Origin: Natrinema amylolyticum | GTDB lineage: Archaea; Halobacteriota; Halobacteria; Halobacteriales; Natrialbaceae | Assembly: GCF_020515625.1 (NCBI RefSeq) | Contig: NZ_JAIWPJ010000007.1 | Coordinates: 62,001 to 126,000, forward strand | Direction of reading: 5' to 3' | Length of the DNA stretch: 64,000 nucleotides | Shown here: positions 26,539 to 36,669 of the stretch, in pieces | How positions within the stretch are numbered: position 1 is the first letter of the stretch | Layout: each line of letters starts with the position of its first letter | Position numbers and translations under genes: made by a program | Notes under the pieces: generated by a model | The model's input: only the letters and a program-made list of their open reading frames with translations | Databases searched by the model: none | What the model was told of the DNA's origin: nothing

Positions 26539-27052
26539 AGAACCCACGCCACTGCCGCCATCGAAGTACAAGAAGCTGCTCGAGGCCGCAGAAAAGAGGT
26601 CAAGCCGACACGGGTTCACCGTGTACGCGCTCGGCCACACTGGACTACGCGGTAGTGAGTTCAGTCGTTTGAGCTGTGAATGGCTCGATAGCGAAAAGCA
26701 AATGCTCCAAGTCCCGGCGGATGCAGTTAAGGGCATAAGGTCTCGAGTGAGGTCGATTCCGCTGTCCGAAGACGGGGTCGAGCGGTTTAAGGAATTCTTC
26801 ACAACGCGAAGTGAGGTCGCTATCACCCATTCAACGGTGACCAAACAAGTCAAATCAATCAGTGAAGACACTCTCTCCGAGAACGTCTCCCCTCAAACAC
26901 TTCGATCAACGTTCGCAATGCGCCTGCTTCAGATCGGGGTTCCACAATCCGAGATTCGCCAACTCCTCGGGTATACCCCATCAAAGTGGGATATTGTACC
27001 CGCGGACAGTTACGGAGTCGCTGAAAAGAAGATCCGCAGCGGGCTGTATTAG
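26531..27052 (+). CDS. Catalytic-domain-only tyrosine recombinase
   Basis: At 173 residues this integrase-family protein consists of only the catalytic domain; there is no core-binding domain. Visible residues are Arg40 in GHTGLRGSE, Arg125 in PQTLRSTFAMRL (the usual His of HxxR is Gln122) and the presumed nucleophile Tyr161 in PADSYGVAEKK. The order and spacing match the superfamily, so activity is possible, although the His to Gln change is seen. The start could be 26525 or 26531. It is translationally linked with the unknown gene upstream. Confidence 0.78.
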   Translation: MSKEPTPLPPSKYKKLLEAAEKRSSRHGFTVYALGHTGLRGSEFSRLSCEWLDSEKQMLQVPADAVKGIRSRVRSIPLSEDGVERFKEFFTTRSEVAITHSTVTKQVKSISEDTLSENVSPQTLRSTFAMRLLQIGVPQSEIRQLLGYTPSKWDIVPADSYGVAEKKIRSGLY

Positions 27053-27210
27053 GCCGCTTCATTTCTGGAGTTCTCCAGAATTTTCGCGTACGAAGATTGT
27101 ATTATGCAAAATTGTGCTTTGGTGAATGATTGGACAGCGTCTGTTTCGACCCATAGAACTAGTGGGGCCAGCGGAGAGACTACCTTGACGACCTGTAACG
27201 CGACGACAAG

Positions 27211-27746
27211 TCAAGCAATCTCCTCAATCAACTCGAACCCATCTTTGAACTGAACGCGTCCGTCGAACCCGTTTCGTGAGAGTGCCGAAGCAATACCTTC
27301 GCCGACGTCAATATCGGTCGTCACGATGCACGCAAATTCGACGTCATCGGCGTCGAGGCGTTCTGCTGCAACGGCCGCGAGTGCGGTGTCTGCTTTCTCG
27401 ATCTGATCTTCCCGCCGGTTCGATGATTGGGCGATATATGTTCGGACATCATCCATTACCTGCGACACGGTGCTGTTCGCATAGTTTGGCTCCTCGGCGA
27501 CCGTTACCCAGCCTGCATTGATCGCACTGTCGATCAGAGTTGACCCGGTGTACTCCGATTTTGGAGCCCACTGAGTTCATCGTATACGCGTTGTGGAATT
27601 GCGGATGAGAGGTCGTTCTGCCGGGCGAACTGTTCCAGCGCGGTGTACTTGTTGTTTTGCTGGCGTCCACAAGCCACGAATGGCCCCGTATCTGCGACTC
27701 AGACGACACTCTCTTCCATCGGATCGAAACGACCTGCTGCTACCAT
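27211..27746 (-). pseudogene. Broken PIN-like protein gene downstream of the sensor kinase
   Basis: Starting at the ATG that overlaps the kinase stop (TAATG), the frame meets TGA after 15 codons, then reads VADTGPFVACGRQQNNKY and PQRVYDELSG. After a one-base loss near 27570 the continuation STLIDSAINAGWVTVAEE is in the frame that ends at 27211 with VTTDIDVGEGIASAL and FELIEEIA. The start DTGPF and the late acidic TTDIDVGE suggest a PIN-type nuclease fold. At least two lesions make it a pseudogene. The piece from 27468 could still be translated as an 85-residue fragment. Confidence 0.7.
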
Positions 27747-30700
27747 TATTTGTCATCCACGGCGGGAAGCGTGAGCGAGAACGTTGAGCCTTCATCAGGT
27801 TCGGAATCGACCCAAATTTCGCCGTTGTGGCGCTCAACGATCCGCTGACAGAGCGCCAGTCCAAGACCGGTCCCCTCGTACTCGTCGTGAGTGTGTAACC
27901 TATCGAATATGTCAAAGACTCGGTCCTGATTATCTGGGTCGATGCCGATCCCGTTATCGTGGATCGAGATCACCCACTCTCGCTTGCGTCGTTTCGCATC
28001 GATGTGCACACGAGGTGGCGAACTGCCGCTATACGTGATAGCGTTTTCCAAGAGATTTTGGACGACTTGGCGGAGTTGGTTGCCATCGCCTTCTACACGT
28101 GGGAGTTCTTCGGCCGTGATCTCGGCATCAGTCTCTTCGATCTGAAGTTGCAAGTCTTCGAGCACGTCGTTGAAGACGGTTTCTAATTCGACCGGTTCGA
28201 AGGGGTCACCGCGCGTTTCGACCCGCGAGTATTGCAACAGCCCCTCGATCATCTCACGCATCCGATCGGCACCGCCGACGGCGAACTCGAGGTACTCTTC
28301 GCCATCCTCGTCGAAGACGTCGGCATACTGGGTTTCGAGCAACTGGAGATAGCTCGAGACCATCCGCAGCGGTTCCTGTAAGTCGTGGGAGGCGGCGTAC
28401 GCGAATTGTTCGAGACGCTCGTTCGATTCTTTGAGTTCCTGTTCACGGTGCTCGCGTTCGATCTCGTAGCTCGCCCACTGGCCGATCAGGTCGAGGAAGG
28501 TCCGTTCAGTTTCCGTAAACTCACGATCGCGCGCCTCGGTACTACCGACCCAGACGGTGCCATACGGCGTCGAGCCGTTCATCACTTTCGTCCCGAGGTA
28601 GCACGTCAGCCCGTGTTCGAGGTGGATCTCGTCGTCCTCCCACTCAGTGCCGCGGACGTCCGCTATTCCGACCGGTTGATCGCTTTCGAGGACCTGTCGG
28701 CAGTAACAGCCGTCGCTCGGATCCGTCCATAGTTCGCCGGACTCATCGCCTGTATCATCCCCGTAGCCAATGGCGATTTCGTTGAGGAATCTTTCGTCCC
28801 ACGACGGGAGGTGAGTCAACCCTGCGGCATCGAGATTCATCCACTCGCGCCCGAGGTCGAGGAGATCCTCGAGTTTCGTCTCGAAATCGCGGTCGGGATC
28901 AGCCGTAATAGTGTGGCTCTCGCGCAGGAAGCGTTCGCGGCGGCGGTACTCCAACTCGTAGCCGATACACTGCCCCATCAGGTCGAGGAATGTGCGCTCA
29001 GCCTCGGTGAAGGGCTTGCGCTGTGTTTTGCTGGCGAAACATAGCGTTCCATATTCGCGGCGATCGACCCGTACGGTCGCCGCGAAGTACGCCTCCAACC
29101 CGTACTGGTCGTGAGCGCGAAGATCGTCCAACCCGGCGTCGACTACGTCTGCGACGGCGAGCGGCTTATTCGACGAGAGATGTGTTTCGCAGTACGTCCC
29201 CTCGAGCGAATCTACCGCACCCGGCTCAATCTGATCGTGCGGACCGACCGCGTCGACGACCTCGAACTTGTGGTCGCCAGCGTCGATGCGGTTGAAGTAA
29301 CCGTTTTCGAGGCCGAACCGCTCGCGCCCCAACTCGAGCAGGCGGTCGAGTTTCTCATCGAACGACGCCTGTTGGTCGGCGATGACCTCGTATAGTTCGC
29401 GCTGGTACCGCTCGTGTTTCTTGCGCTCTTCGATGTACCGGATGTTCGCAAGCACAAGCGACCGACCGTCCAGCGTGACCGTCGACGCCGTCACTTCCGC
29501 CGGAATGTCCTCGCCATGTTTGGTACGGCATTGGAGATTTTCGGTCCACCCGGAGCCCTGCTCCCGCACTTCGCCGACGAACGCGCGAACCTGCTCCATC
29601 TCGTCGGGGTGCAGCTCAGACAACTCCATGGAGAGCAACTCCTCACGTGTGTACCCGAGTTTCTCGCAGGCTTCCGGGTTCGCGTCGACGATGTCGCCTG
29701 CATCGGGATCGACGAGATAGATGGCGTCGTCGCTCTGTTTGAAGACCGTCTCGAACCGGTTTTTCGTCTGGCGGAGCTCTGTTTCGCGTTCCTTTTGCCC
29801 GGTGACGTCACGCGTCAGCGCCACCTGCACGGTCGTGCCGTCAGGGCGCTGGAACGGGGCCGCGTGAGATTCCATGTGACGACGCGTCCCTTCTAACCCG
29901 ATAATGTCGAACTCTAAGATACCACTTTCGCCCTGACAGATTCGCTCGTTGAACTCGCGGAATCGCTCCCGATGTTCGGGGGCGATCAGATCGTAGACGC
30001 ACCCGCCGGTCACGTCCGATGCGGTGTCGGCTTCGACCATCTCGAGTCCGGCAGGGTTCATCTGGAGCAACGTGCCGTCAGGTGCGACCGTCTTGATACA
30101 CTCGGGCGTAGTCTCGATGAGCGCATTCAGGTGTTCTGTCCGTTCGCAGAGTTCGCGTTCGCGTTGTTGGCGCTCCAGTTCGTACGCGATCCACTGACCC
30201 GTCAGATTGAGGAACGTGCGCTCGGCTTCAGAGAATTCTGTCTCGCGCGACTCTTCGGACATGAAGAACAACGTCCGATCGGGACCGCCCTCGACCTTGA
30301 GGATGGTACCGAGATAGGTTTCGAACCCGTACTCGCTGGAGACGCGGCGGTCGTCGTATCCGGCTGCTGTGGCGTCGACGATGCTCACGTGGTCATCGGC
30401 CTCGATAGTTCGCGCGCAGAACGTCTCCGACAGCGGGAGCTTGAGCCCGGGTTCGTAGCTCTCGTGGTCGCCACTGACGTGTTCGACTTCGATCCGGTCG
30501 GCGTCTGGGTCAACCATCGCCATCCCACCGAGGTCTAGGTCGAACCGGTCGCGACCGAGATCGAGTAGTTGCTCGAGTTTCTCTTCGAAGTCGAGCGTGG
30601 GATCGGCGGTGATCTCGTAGCTGGCGCGGAGATACTGTTCACGCTGCTGAAGTTCGGCTTTCGTGTCTGTTTGCTCTTGAAGGGATCCTAACAGGCGATC

Positions 30701-31411
30701 GACCTCGCGACTCGGTTTTTGGGACCCGAAGAACTCCTCAGGCGGAGTGTAGTAGACATTGTGGCTGACTCGCCCGTTGTGGATGAGAAGCGGATGGGTA
30801 TTGATGACGTCGCGGATAACCTCGGCGGAGAACCGATTGCGATTGTACTGGCAGAGCGCGAGGCCGTCCACGTCGTCGAAGAGGTAGTTAGCTTTGGCCT
30901 CGCACTTGACGAGTTCCTCGCACTCGGGGTCTTCCTCCAGCACGCTGCTCATCTCGCCGGTCATGCGCAGCGCCTCGTACTCTTCGGTGGCCTCCCCGAT
31001 GGCGGCGTCGATGAAGTCGATAGTCTCGTCGGCGTCGAACGTCTCGTTCCGGAGGTACGTTTCCTGCTCGTCGTGGATGGACAGTTGCCCGGACTCGAGG
31101 GCGGCGTCGACGTCGATGCCGTACTCTCGCATCGCTGCGACGACCTCCTCGCGGGAGTTCTCGTAGGTGATATAGAGACATCGCTCGCCGCGGTCCAGTC
31201 CCTGGCGAAGGAACGGAATGGCGGCAGCGAATTGTTCCTCCTGGGACTCGTAGATGAGCGCGAAGTGGTCGTTGGTATGCGCGTGTTCGTGGTCACCGAT
31301 CGGTTCCACTGGGCCACGGAACTCCGGGCTTGCTTTGAGGGCTTCGAGACCAGTATTGACCGTTACCGTATCGCCCGAATCCGAGGATGAGGAGGGTGCG
31401 TGCTTACTCAT
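27746..31411 (-). CDS. Large MEDS-GAF-PAS sensor histidine kinase
   Basis: This 1221-residue kinase has an N-terminal MEDS sensor domain (about 45-210, HFALIYESQEEQFAAAIPFL), then GAF (about 265-415), two PAS (about 430-545 and 555-665), two more GAF (about 690-845 and 860-1000), HisKA with the phospho-acceptor in AASHDLQEPLRMV, and a HATPase domain with N box LLENAITYSG and G motifs DNGIGI and GTGLGL. No membrane segments are seen, so it senses an internal signal. No response regulator is adjacent. The three GAF repeats share EAERTFLxLxGQ, pointing to internal duplication. The gene is followed by the broken PIN-like gene. Confidence 0.92.
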   Translation of the reverse strand: MSKHAPSSSSDSGDTVTVNTGLEALKASPEFRGPVEPIGDHEHAHTNDHFALIYESQEEQFAAAIPFLRQGLDRGERCLYITYENSREEVVAAMREYGIDVDAALESGQLSIHDEQETYLRNETFDADETIDFIDAAIGEATEEYEALRMTGEMSSVLEEDPECEELVKCEAKANYLFDDVDGLALCQYNRNRFSAEVIRDVINTHPLLIHNGRVSHNVYYTPPEEFFGSQKPSREVDRLLGSLQEQTDTKAELQQREQYLRASYEITADPTLDFEEKLEQLLDLGRDRFDLDLGGMAMVDPDADRIEVEHVSGDHESYEPGLKLPLSETFCARTIEADDHVSIVDATAAGYDDRRVSSEYGFETYLGTILKVEGGPDRTLFFMSEESRETEFSEAERTFLNLTGQWIAYELERQQRERELCERTEHLNALIETTPECIKTVAPDGTLLQMNPAGLEMVEADTASDVTGGCVYDLIAPEHRERFREFNERICQGESGILEFDIIGLEGTRRHMESHAAPFQRPDGTTVQVALTRDVTGQKERETELRQTKNRFETVFKQSDDAIYLVDPDAGDIVDANPEACEKLGYTREELLSMELSELHPDEMEQVRAFVGEVREQGSGWTENLQCRTKHGEDIPAEVTASTVTLDGRSLVLANIRYIEERKKHERYQRELYEVIADQQASFDEKLDRLLELGRERFGLENGYFNRIDAGDHKFEVVDAVGPHDQIEPGAVDSLEGTYCETHLSSNKPLAVADVVDAGLDDLRAHDQYGLEAYFAATVRVDRREYGTLCFASKTQRKPFTEAERTFLDLMGQCIGYELEYRRRERFLRESHTITADPDRDFETKLEDLLDLGREWMNLDAAGLTHLPSWDERFLNEIAIGYGDDTGDESGELWTDPSDGCYCRQVLESDQPVGIADVRGTEWEDDEIHLEHGLTCYLGTKVMNGSTPYGTVWVGSTEARDREFTETERTFLDLIGQWASYEIEREHREQELKESNERLEQFAYAASHDLQEPLRMVSSYLQLLETQYADVFDEDGEEYLEFAVGGADRMREMIEGLLQYSRVETRGDPFEPVELETVFNDVLEDLQLQIEETDAEITAEELPRVEGDGNQLRQVVQNLLENAITYSGSSPPRVHIDAKRRKREWVISIHDNGIGIDPDNQDRVFDIFDRLHTHDEYEGTGLGLALCQRIVERHNGEIWVDSEPDEGSTFSLTLPAVDDK

Positions 31412-31507
31412 GGCTCACCTGCCAGAACCAATCGCCGTACAGGCGGTACCCATGACACTCTTTGGAGAATGGGCCGAAACCTCCACGGGGGAAGCCCACG
31501 AGTTCAG

Positions 31508-31720
31508 TCATGGGTCACCTGACTGTTTGGTCCATGCGTTCTTGCACGCCTCATCACAGAACGATCGGATAACCAGATCCCCTTCAGCATCGGTCTCGGT
31601 AACGATCGGACACCACTCGTCGTTGGGAAGCGTCGCCCCGCAGGTGGCACACTGCTCGAATTCCTCACCCAGGCCTCCATCTGCGACTGGCTGGCTGGGC
31701 TTTTCGTTTGGGTCTGGCAT
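31508..31720 (-). CDS. Small zinc-finger protein (DUF7576-like)
   Basis: This roughly 70-residue protein starts MPDPNEKPSQ and has a CxxC knuckle (CATCGATLP) and a second CxxxC pair (SFCDEACKNAW), a treble-clef-like zinc site common in small haloarchaeal DUF7576 proteins. A longer frame begins at TTG 31759 and overlaps the HalOD1 gene by 11 bases; a GTG at 31738 is also possible, so the start is uncertain. It appears to be co-transcribed with the HalOD1 gene upstream. Confidence 0.7.
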   Translation of the reverse strand: MPDPNEKPSQPVADGGLGEEFEQCATCGATLPNDEWCPIVTETDAEGDLVIRSFCDEACKNAWTKQSGDP

Positions 31721-31748
31721 CGGCTTTGGAGTAGTCACACCCACGCAG

Positions 31749-32045
31749 TCACGCCTCAATATCGCGCTCAGTGTCCGAGTCGGTCAGCGTTACTGTCACC
31801 TGATTTCCACTGGCAACGACAACGTCACAACCAGCGAACGTAAACCGAACCGTGGCCGTACCGGAGGCTCTAGTCTGACATCGCGACTGGAAGAGTTGGT
31901 CGAGGGCATCCGGATCAATCGCATAGTAGAGTGGCGGGAGATCGAGCGGATCAACGTTCTTGGCGTCGGCTACTGCAAGAACGACTTTCGTGCTCAGTTG
32001 TTCGGTGGAGGGATTTGCGCTCACGGAGGGGGCGATGTCTGACAC
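31749..32045 (-). CDS. HalOD1 output-domain protein
   Basis: This 98-residue protein has the HalOD1 pattern: STKVVLAVADAKNVDPLDLP, LYYAIDPDALDQLF and TVRFTFAGCDVVVASGNQVT. Translation seems to start at GTG 32045. It lies between the Bat-like regulator upstream and the sensor kinase downstream, all on the minus strand. The same domain pairs with an HTH protein at 19284. Role unknown. Confidence 0.85.
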   Translation of the reverse strand: MSDIAPSVSANPSTEQLSTKVVLAVADAKNVDPLDLPPLYYAIDPDALDQLFQSRCQTRASGTATVRFTFAGCDVVVASGNQVTVTLTDSDTERDIEA

Positions 32046-32141
32046 AGATAGCTATACGCCCCGGCCGGGGAAGGCGATTTATTGTTGGTACGTAACCACC
32101 GCTCGCTCCGCAGCTTATCTATCTAGACCGGGAGCAGTGGA

Positions 32142-35100
32142 TCACGATTCGTCGTACAGCATCGCGAGCAATTCGCGCTGACAGGCACGGAGATGGTGAT
32201 TGACCGTCGGCTGTGACACACCCAGCGCATCACCGATCTCCTCACCGGTACTCTTCCGGGGGGTATCGAAAAAGCCGCTAAAGTACGCCGTCTGGAGGAC
32301 TTCGCGCTGTCGGTCGGTGATCCTATCTTCGAACGCGGCCTTGAACTCGTCGGGTGTCCGTGCCGTCCGCTCGCGGGTTCGGCGGGCTGTCAGATCCAAA
32401 TCGCCATATTTCGACTGAAGCATCTCGATGAACTCCCGGACGTCGGCCTGCGTCGGAAGCGAGACGACTACCCGCCCGTTGCCCTCTTCAGCTGTAATCG
32501 TCTGGGGGACTGCCCCGTGGTCGAGCAACGTCGCAACGAAACTCTCCTCAGTTATCGTTGCCTCGAAAACGCATTCGTCTTCGTCTTCGGTGATGAGTCG
32601 GAGGTCCGAGACTGCGAACGACTGGTCGACGAACTCTTCGATCACCGCCGGTGCTGCACCGTGAGTGGTGAAGAAGACGCTGATAGACCCGTCTTCGTGC
32701 GACAGAACGTTATCGAGTTCGTACGCGCAGTCGGCATAGTCGACCAACTGGAGAATCGGGACCTCCAGATCATTGATTTGGAATTCCAGCTCGACGATCT
32801 CGTCGCTCACGAGGGCTTGCTTGCTCTCGAGGGCGTTGATCGCGTGGGCGACTGTCTCTCCGAGTTCCTCGATAACCTGGGCTTCCATCCCAGTGAAGGT
32901 CTCGGGTTGGTCAGCCTGGACCGTGAGAACGCCGTAGAGCGACTCCTCGTAGAGAATCGGCACGCTGATCAGAGACCGATAGCCCCGTTTGAGCGCCTCT
33001 TTACGCCACGGTTCGAACGGCGGATCTGACCGAATATCCTGTATCGTCTGCGATTCGTGCGACTGAGCGGCAAGCCCGGCCGGATGGTTCTCCGTCGGGC
33101 CGTCGTCGGCGGTGATGGCGTACTCGTCTCCATACGTGGCGTCGGCACCGGCCCAGGCGACGGAGGTCAACGTCTCGGAGGCCGACTCTCGACGGCCGAT
33201 CCAGGCGACCCGGTACGGCCCTGAGGCCGCTAATTCGGTGCAGACTGCCTGTTCGATCTCCCCGCGTGTCGAGGCGTCGATGAGTGCCTGATCGATGGTC
33301 CGGATGATACTGTTGATCCGGTTGACGCGGGTGAGCGACTCGTTCTGTTCCTCGAGCGTCGCTTCTCGTTCGCGGAGGAGTTGTTGGCGTTCGACGTGAT
33401 TCAAGGCCGCTTCGAGATCCGCCGCGACAATCTTCACAAAATCAATCTCCTCGTCGCTCGGAGTATCAACTGACTCGAAGCCGGTGATGAAAACGCCGTG
33501 TTTGCCGACTGGAGTGATGATGCCGCTGGTTACCGGATGCTCATCGGACTCTCGATCGAGGTGATCAGCGAGGTCATCGATGACGAGGGGTTCGTCGTTT
33601 CCAAAGACCTCCCATGGGAAGTCGGACGTGGGATTGAGAAATGGGACGTTGGACTGTACCTGTGCAGCGCGAGTCGTTTGACCGTGTGGTTGAAGCGTTC
33701 CGCTCTCGTCGTCGTAGAGAGTGATCGACGTGATCGGGAGGTCCAGATCACCCTCCGCCGCGTCGATGACAGTTTCACTCACCTCCCGTGGGGTCTCGGT
33801 CTCGAGAAGGTGACGCCCCATCTCGTCGAGGGCAGTAAGGCGGTCTTCGCGGCGCTTTCGTTCTGTCAGGTCGCGTGTGATTTTCGCGAACCCACGGAGC
33901 TCACCATCGTCGTCGTAGAGGGCGGTAATAACGACACTCGCCCAAAATCGGGAGCCATCCTTGCGAATGCGCCACCCCTCGTCGGCGATGCGGCCCTGGG
34001 CAGCAGCTTGCGCCAGGAGTTCGTCGGGGGAGGCGCTCCCCTCGTCCTCTGGGTAGAACAGCGAGAGGTGTTCTCCGAGAACGTCCGCCTCTTGATAGCC
34101 TTTGATCCGTTCGGCGCCTTCGTTCCAGGTCTGAATGTACCCTTCCGGATTGAGCATGAAGATCGCATAGTCCTGGACCTCTTCGACCATGCGCTGGAAC
34201 CGCTCTTTCTCCTGGCGCAGTTGCTCCTCGTATTCGTGGCGCTCGGTCATGTCCCGCGTGACTTTCGCAAACCCGCGGAGCTCACCGTCGTCCTGAATCG
34301 GCGTGATCGTCACGTTCGCCCAGAACCGCTCGCCGTTTTTGCGGACGCGCCAGCCTTCGTCGTTAAGGTAGCCCCGCTCTTGGGCCTTTTTGAGGTTTTC
34401 CTCGGGGGTGCCAGCTTTGACGGCTTCCTCAGGATAGAATGTGGAGAAATGCTCGCCGACGATTTCCTCCTCCGAATAGCCCTTGACCTTCTCGGCGCCC
34501 GTGTTCCAGCTCTGGATATACCCGTCAGGGTCCATCATGAAGATGGCGTACTCTTCGACGTTCTCGACCAGCAGCCGGAACTGTTCGGTAATGTCCCGCT
34601 CGCGACGGAGAGCCTCTTCCCTCTCGTGGCGGTCGCTCAGGTCACGCGTGATCTTTACAAATCCCCGGAGGTCATCGTTCTCGTCGTAGAGAGCGGTGAT
34701 GGTGACGCGGGCCCAGAACTTCTTTCCGTCCTTTCGGACACGCCACCCCTCGTCTTCGATCGATCCCTCGACCGCAGCTTGATTCAGTAGGTGATCCGGT
34801 TCGGTGTCTGCGTCGTCCGGATAGAACTCCGAGAGGTGTTCACCGAGAATCTCCTCTTCTCGGTAGCCTTTGATCCGTTTGGCCCCCTTGTTCCAGGTTT
34901 GAATGTACCCATCTGGATCAACCATGAAAATAGCATAGTCCTTCACCGCCTGGACGAGAGCTTGATACTCCTCCTCGCGCTCGATCTCGCCCGCCGTCTG
35001 CTGCTCATCGGCCGGCATCCACCAGATACAATTATCAGCCCCGGTTTCTTTGCGCTTCAGCGTGCCCTTCGCGGCTAATGTGGTGAGCTTCTCGGATGCA

Positions 35101-35297
35101 GCCTTTTGCTCACAGTCAAGCTCATCCGCAACTTCCTTTGTGGTAAGGGGAGTTCCTGCACCCCCTGCGCTGTTGAAAACTTCTCGTATGCCGGCTAGCG
35201 ACGTCTCTGGGGAGCTACCCGACTCATCCATGCTTGTGCCTGAGTATCGCCAGACGGAAAGACCAACCGCTCCTGGACTCTGGTCCTTGTTACTCAC
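32142..35297 (-). CDS. Bat-like transcriptional regulator with three PAS domains
   Basis: This 1051-residue protein begins with a helix-turn-helix-like segment (about 45-90, TTKEVADELDCEQKAASEKL), followed by three very similar PAS domains (about 112-225, 240-350, 365-480), each with DYAIFM, GYIQTWN and DEGWRVRK-type words. Next come two GAF-like regions (about 490-640 and 670-815), the bacterio-opsin-activator domain (about 830-985) and a C-terminal HTH_10 domain (about 990-1045, GEEIGDALGVSQPTVNHHL). Relatives such as Bat control bacterio-opsin genes by light or redox. The start may instead be Met23 at 35231. A second N-terminal HTH is uncommon. Confidence 0.9.
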   Translation of the reverse strand: MSNKDQSPGAVGLSVWRYSGTSMDESGSSPETSLAGIREVFNSAGGAGTPLTTKEVADELDCEQKAASEKLTTLAAKGTLKRKETGADNCIWWMPADEQQTAGEIEREEEYQALVQAVKDYAIFMVDPDGYIQTWNKGAKRIKGYREEEILGEHLSEFYPDDADTEPDHLLNQAAVEGSIEDEGWRVRKDGKKFWARVTITALYDENDDLRGFVKITRDLSDRHEREEALRRERDITEQFRLLVENVEEYAIFMMDPDGYIQSWNTGAEKVKGYSEEEIVGEHFSTFYPEEAVKAGTPEENLKKAQERGYLNDEGWRVRKNGERFWANVTITPIQDDGELRGFAKVTRDMTERHEYEEQLRQEKERFQRMVEEVQDYAIFMLNPEGYIQTWNEGAERIKGYQEADVLGEHLSLFYPEDEGSASPDELLAQAAAQGRIADEGWRIRKDGSRFWASVVITALYDDDGELRGFAKITRDLTERKRREDRLTALDEMGRHLLETETPREVSETVIDAAEGDLDLPITSITLYDDESGTLQPHGQTTRAAQVQSNVPFLNPTSDFPWEVFGNDEPLVIDDLADHLDRESDEHPVTSGIITPVGKHGVFITGFESVDTPSDEEIDFVKIVAADLEAALNHVERQQLLREREATLEEQNESLTRVNRINSIIRTIDQALIDASTRGEIEQAVCTELAASGPYRVAWIGRRESASETLTSVAWAGADATYGDEYAITADDGPTENHPAGLAAQSHESQTIQDIRSDPPFEPWRKEALKRGYRSLISVPILYEESLYGVLTVQADQPETFTGMEAQVIEELGETVAHAINALESKQALVSDEIVELEFQINDLEVPILQLVDYADCAYELDNVLSHEDGSISVFFTTHGAAPAVIEEFVDQSFAVSDLRLITEDEDECVFEATITEESFVATLLDHGAVPQTITAEEGNGRVVVSLPTQADVREFIEMLQSKYGDLDLTARRTRERTARTPDEFKAAFEDRITDRQREVLQTAYFSGFFDTPRKSTGEEIGDALGVSQPTVNHHLRACQRELLAMLYDES

Positions 35298-35415
35298 CGC
35301 TGTCCCTAGATGAGTATAGCGGTAATACTATGTTGTAGGCCCTGAAGACGGAGATTCCTGTATTCCGGTCCTTGAATGGACAGTTGTCACCTTCTAATGC
35401 GAACAAGTAATTGAG

Positions 35416-36669
35416 CTACCCACCGCTAAAGCGGTGGGATTCAGCGTGGACTCCCGTTCTGGCCGCAGTTAAGGCAGGAGAATAGCCTCCGTTCACGTTT
35501 AACATCCCGCTGTTCAAGCGCACGCCCAAGGGTACGCCTCCATCGCCCCCAGTTTGGTCGCGACGGAGATACCGCAATCCGATGTTCTTCGCAGCGTTGT
35601 AGTCAGCGTGGTTCTCATACCCGCACTTCAGGCACTCGAACTCCTCGCCATCGCGGTTATCAGGGTGCGTGAACCCACAGTGTGAGCAACATCTCGATGT
35701 GTTCTCAGGGTCAACCTGCTCTACATCGATGCCGTGTTCCTCGGCTTTGTACTCCACGTAGTCGTACAGGCGGTCGAACGCCCACTTGTGCCCCCACGAC
35801 GCACCAGTTCGCTCACGAATGTCGGTCAAATCCTCAAATGCGATGACTGAACAGCTGTTCTCACGAGCTTCCGCGACGAGTTCGTTGCTAATGCGGTGGA
35901 GCGTCAACGTGAACCGACCTTCCTCTTTCCGCCCGACGGACTGGATGTTCTCGTGAGCCCAGCGCGTCCCGCACTGTTGAAGCGACCCACGGCGTTTTTC
36001 GTACTCGCATCGCCAGTGGTCAAACTCGTCGCCCGTCCAGAACGCGCCCGTACTGGTGACAGCGAGGGTGTTCACGCCGAGGTCAACCCCGAGAACCGTT
36101 CCGTTCTCGGTGGTCGCCTTCTCCGACGTATCAGACTCCACGTCCTTCTTGCAGTGGATATGAAGTACCCAATCGCCGTCTCGGTAGTGCAGTTCCGCAC
36201 CAGTCGTTTCGTACGCGTCTGAAAACAAGTACTCCGAGTGCGGTGTATTACTCTCCTCGTCGGGCAGTACGTAGTCAACTTCGATGCGACCGTCTGTCGT
36301 GGCGAGGGTCAGATAGTCGTCGTAGAACGTTGCGGTGCGCTTGTCGTAGACGACGTGTGGGCTGGTGAACGTGGGTTTGCTGGCTTTCTTCCCGTTCTTC
36401 CAGCGTGCGACGATGCTCTTGCAGGCTTCGGCGGCCTTGTTCCGAGCGGCTTGCACCAGTCCACCGTTGAAACCGTCCGTCTGCTTACGCACGTCGTCAT
36501 AGGTTTCATCGTCCAGCGTCGTCTTGCTGGTGGTGACGTATTCGCCTTGGAAGGCGTGGTCGACGACGTACTGTGCCGACCAGAGAAACGTGTCGACAGT
36601 GTCCTCGAGGAGTGCGGCGTCGTCGCTGTCCACGTCGAGCGCAACGAGGACGGTACGCCGCACATCCAT
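35416..36669 (-). CDS. tnpB: TnpB RNA-guided nuclease
   Basis: This 417-residue TnpB keeps all three RuvC carboxylates: Asp196 in VLGVDLGVN, Glu279 in VIAFEDL and Asp356 in ENHADYNAA. The zinc ribbon is C328/C331 and C346/C349. TnpB proteins cut DNA next to a short motif using an RNA made from the element's right end. Here the last codons (encoding HRFSGG and the stop) lie inside the right-end hairpin, so the guide RNA scaffold and coding sequence overlap. It looks intact and active. Confidence 0.93.
   Translation of the reverse strand: MDVRRTVLVALDVDSDDAALLEDTVDTFLWSAQYVVDHAFQGEYVTTSKTTLDDETYDDVRKQTDGFNGGLVQAARNKAAEACKSIVARWKNGKKASKPTFTSPHVVYDKRTATFYDDYLTLATTDGRIEVDYVLPDEESNTPHSEYLFSDAYETTGAELHYRDGDWVLHIHCKKDVESDTSEKATTENGTVLGVDLGVNTLAVTSTGAFWTGDEFDHWRCEYEKRRGSLQQCGTRWAHENIQSVGRKEEGRFTLTLHRISNELVAEARENSCSVIAFEDLTDIRERTGASWGHKWAFDRLYDYVEYKAEEHGIDVEQVDPENTSRCCSHCGFTHPDNRDGEEFECLKCGYENHADYNAAKNIGLRYLRRDQTGGDGGVPLGVRLNSGMLNVNGGYSPALTAARTGVHAESHRFSGG

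Noticed and set aside
33498-34790. 430-residue plus-strand frame opposite the Bat-like regulator
   Set aside because: It mirrors the repeated PAS domains on the other strand and has no features of its own.
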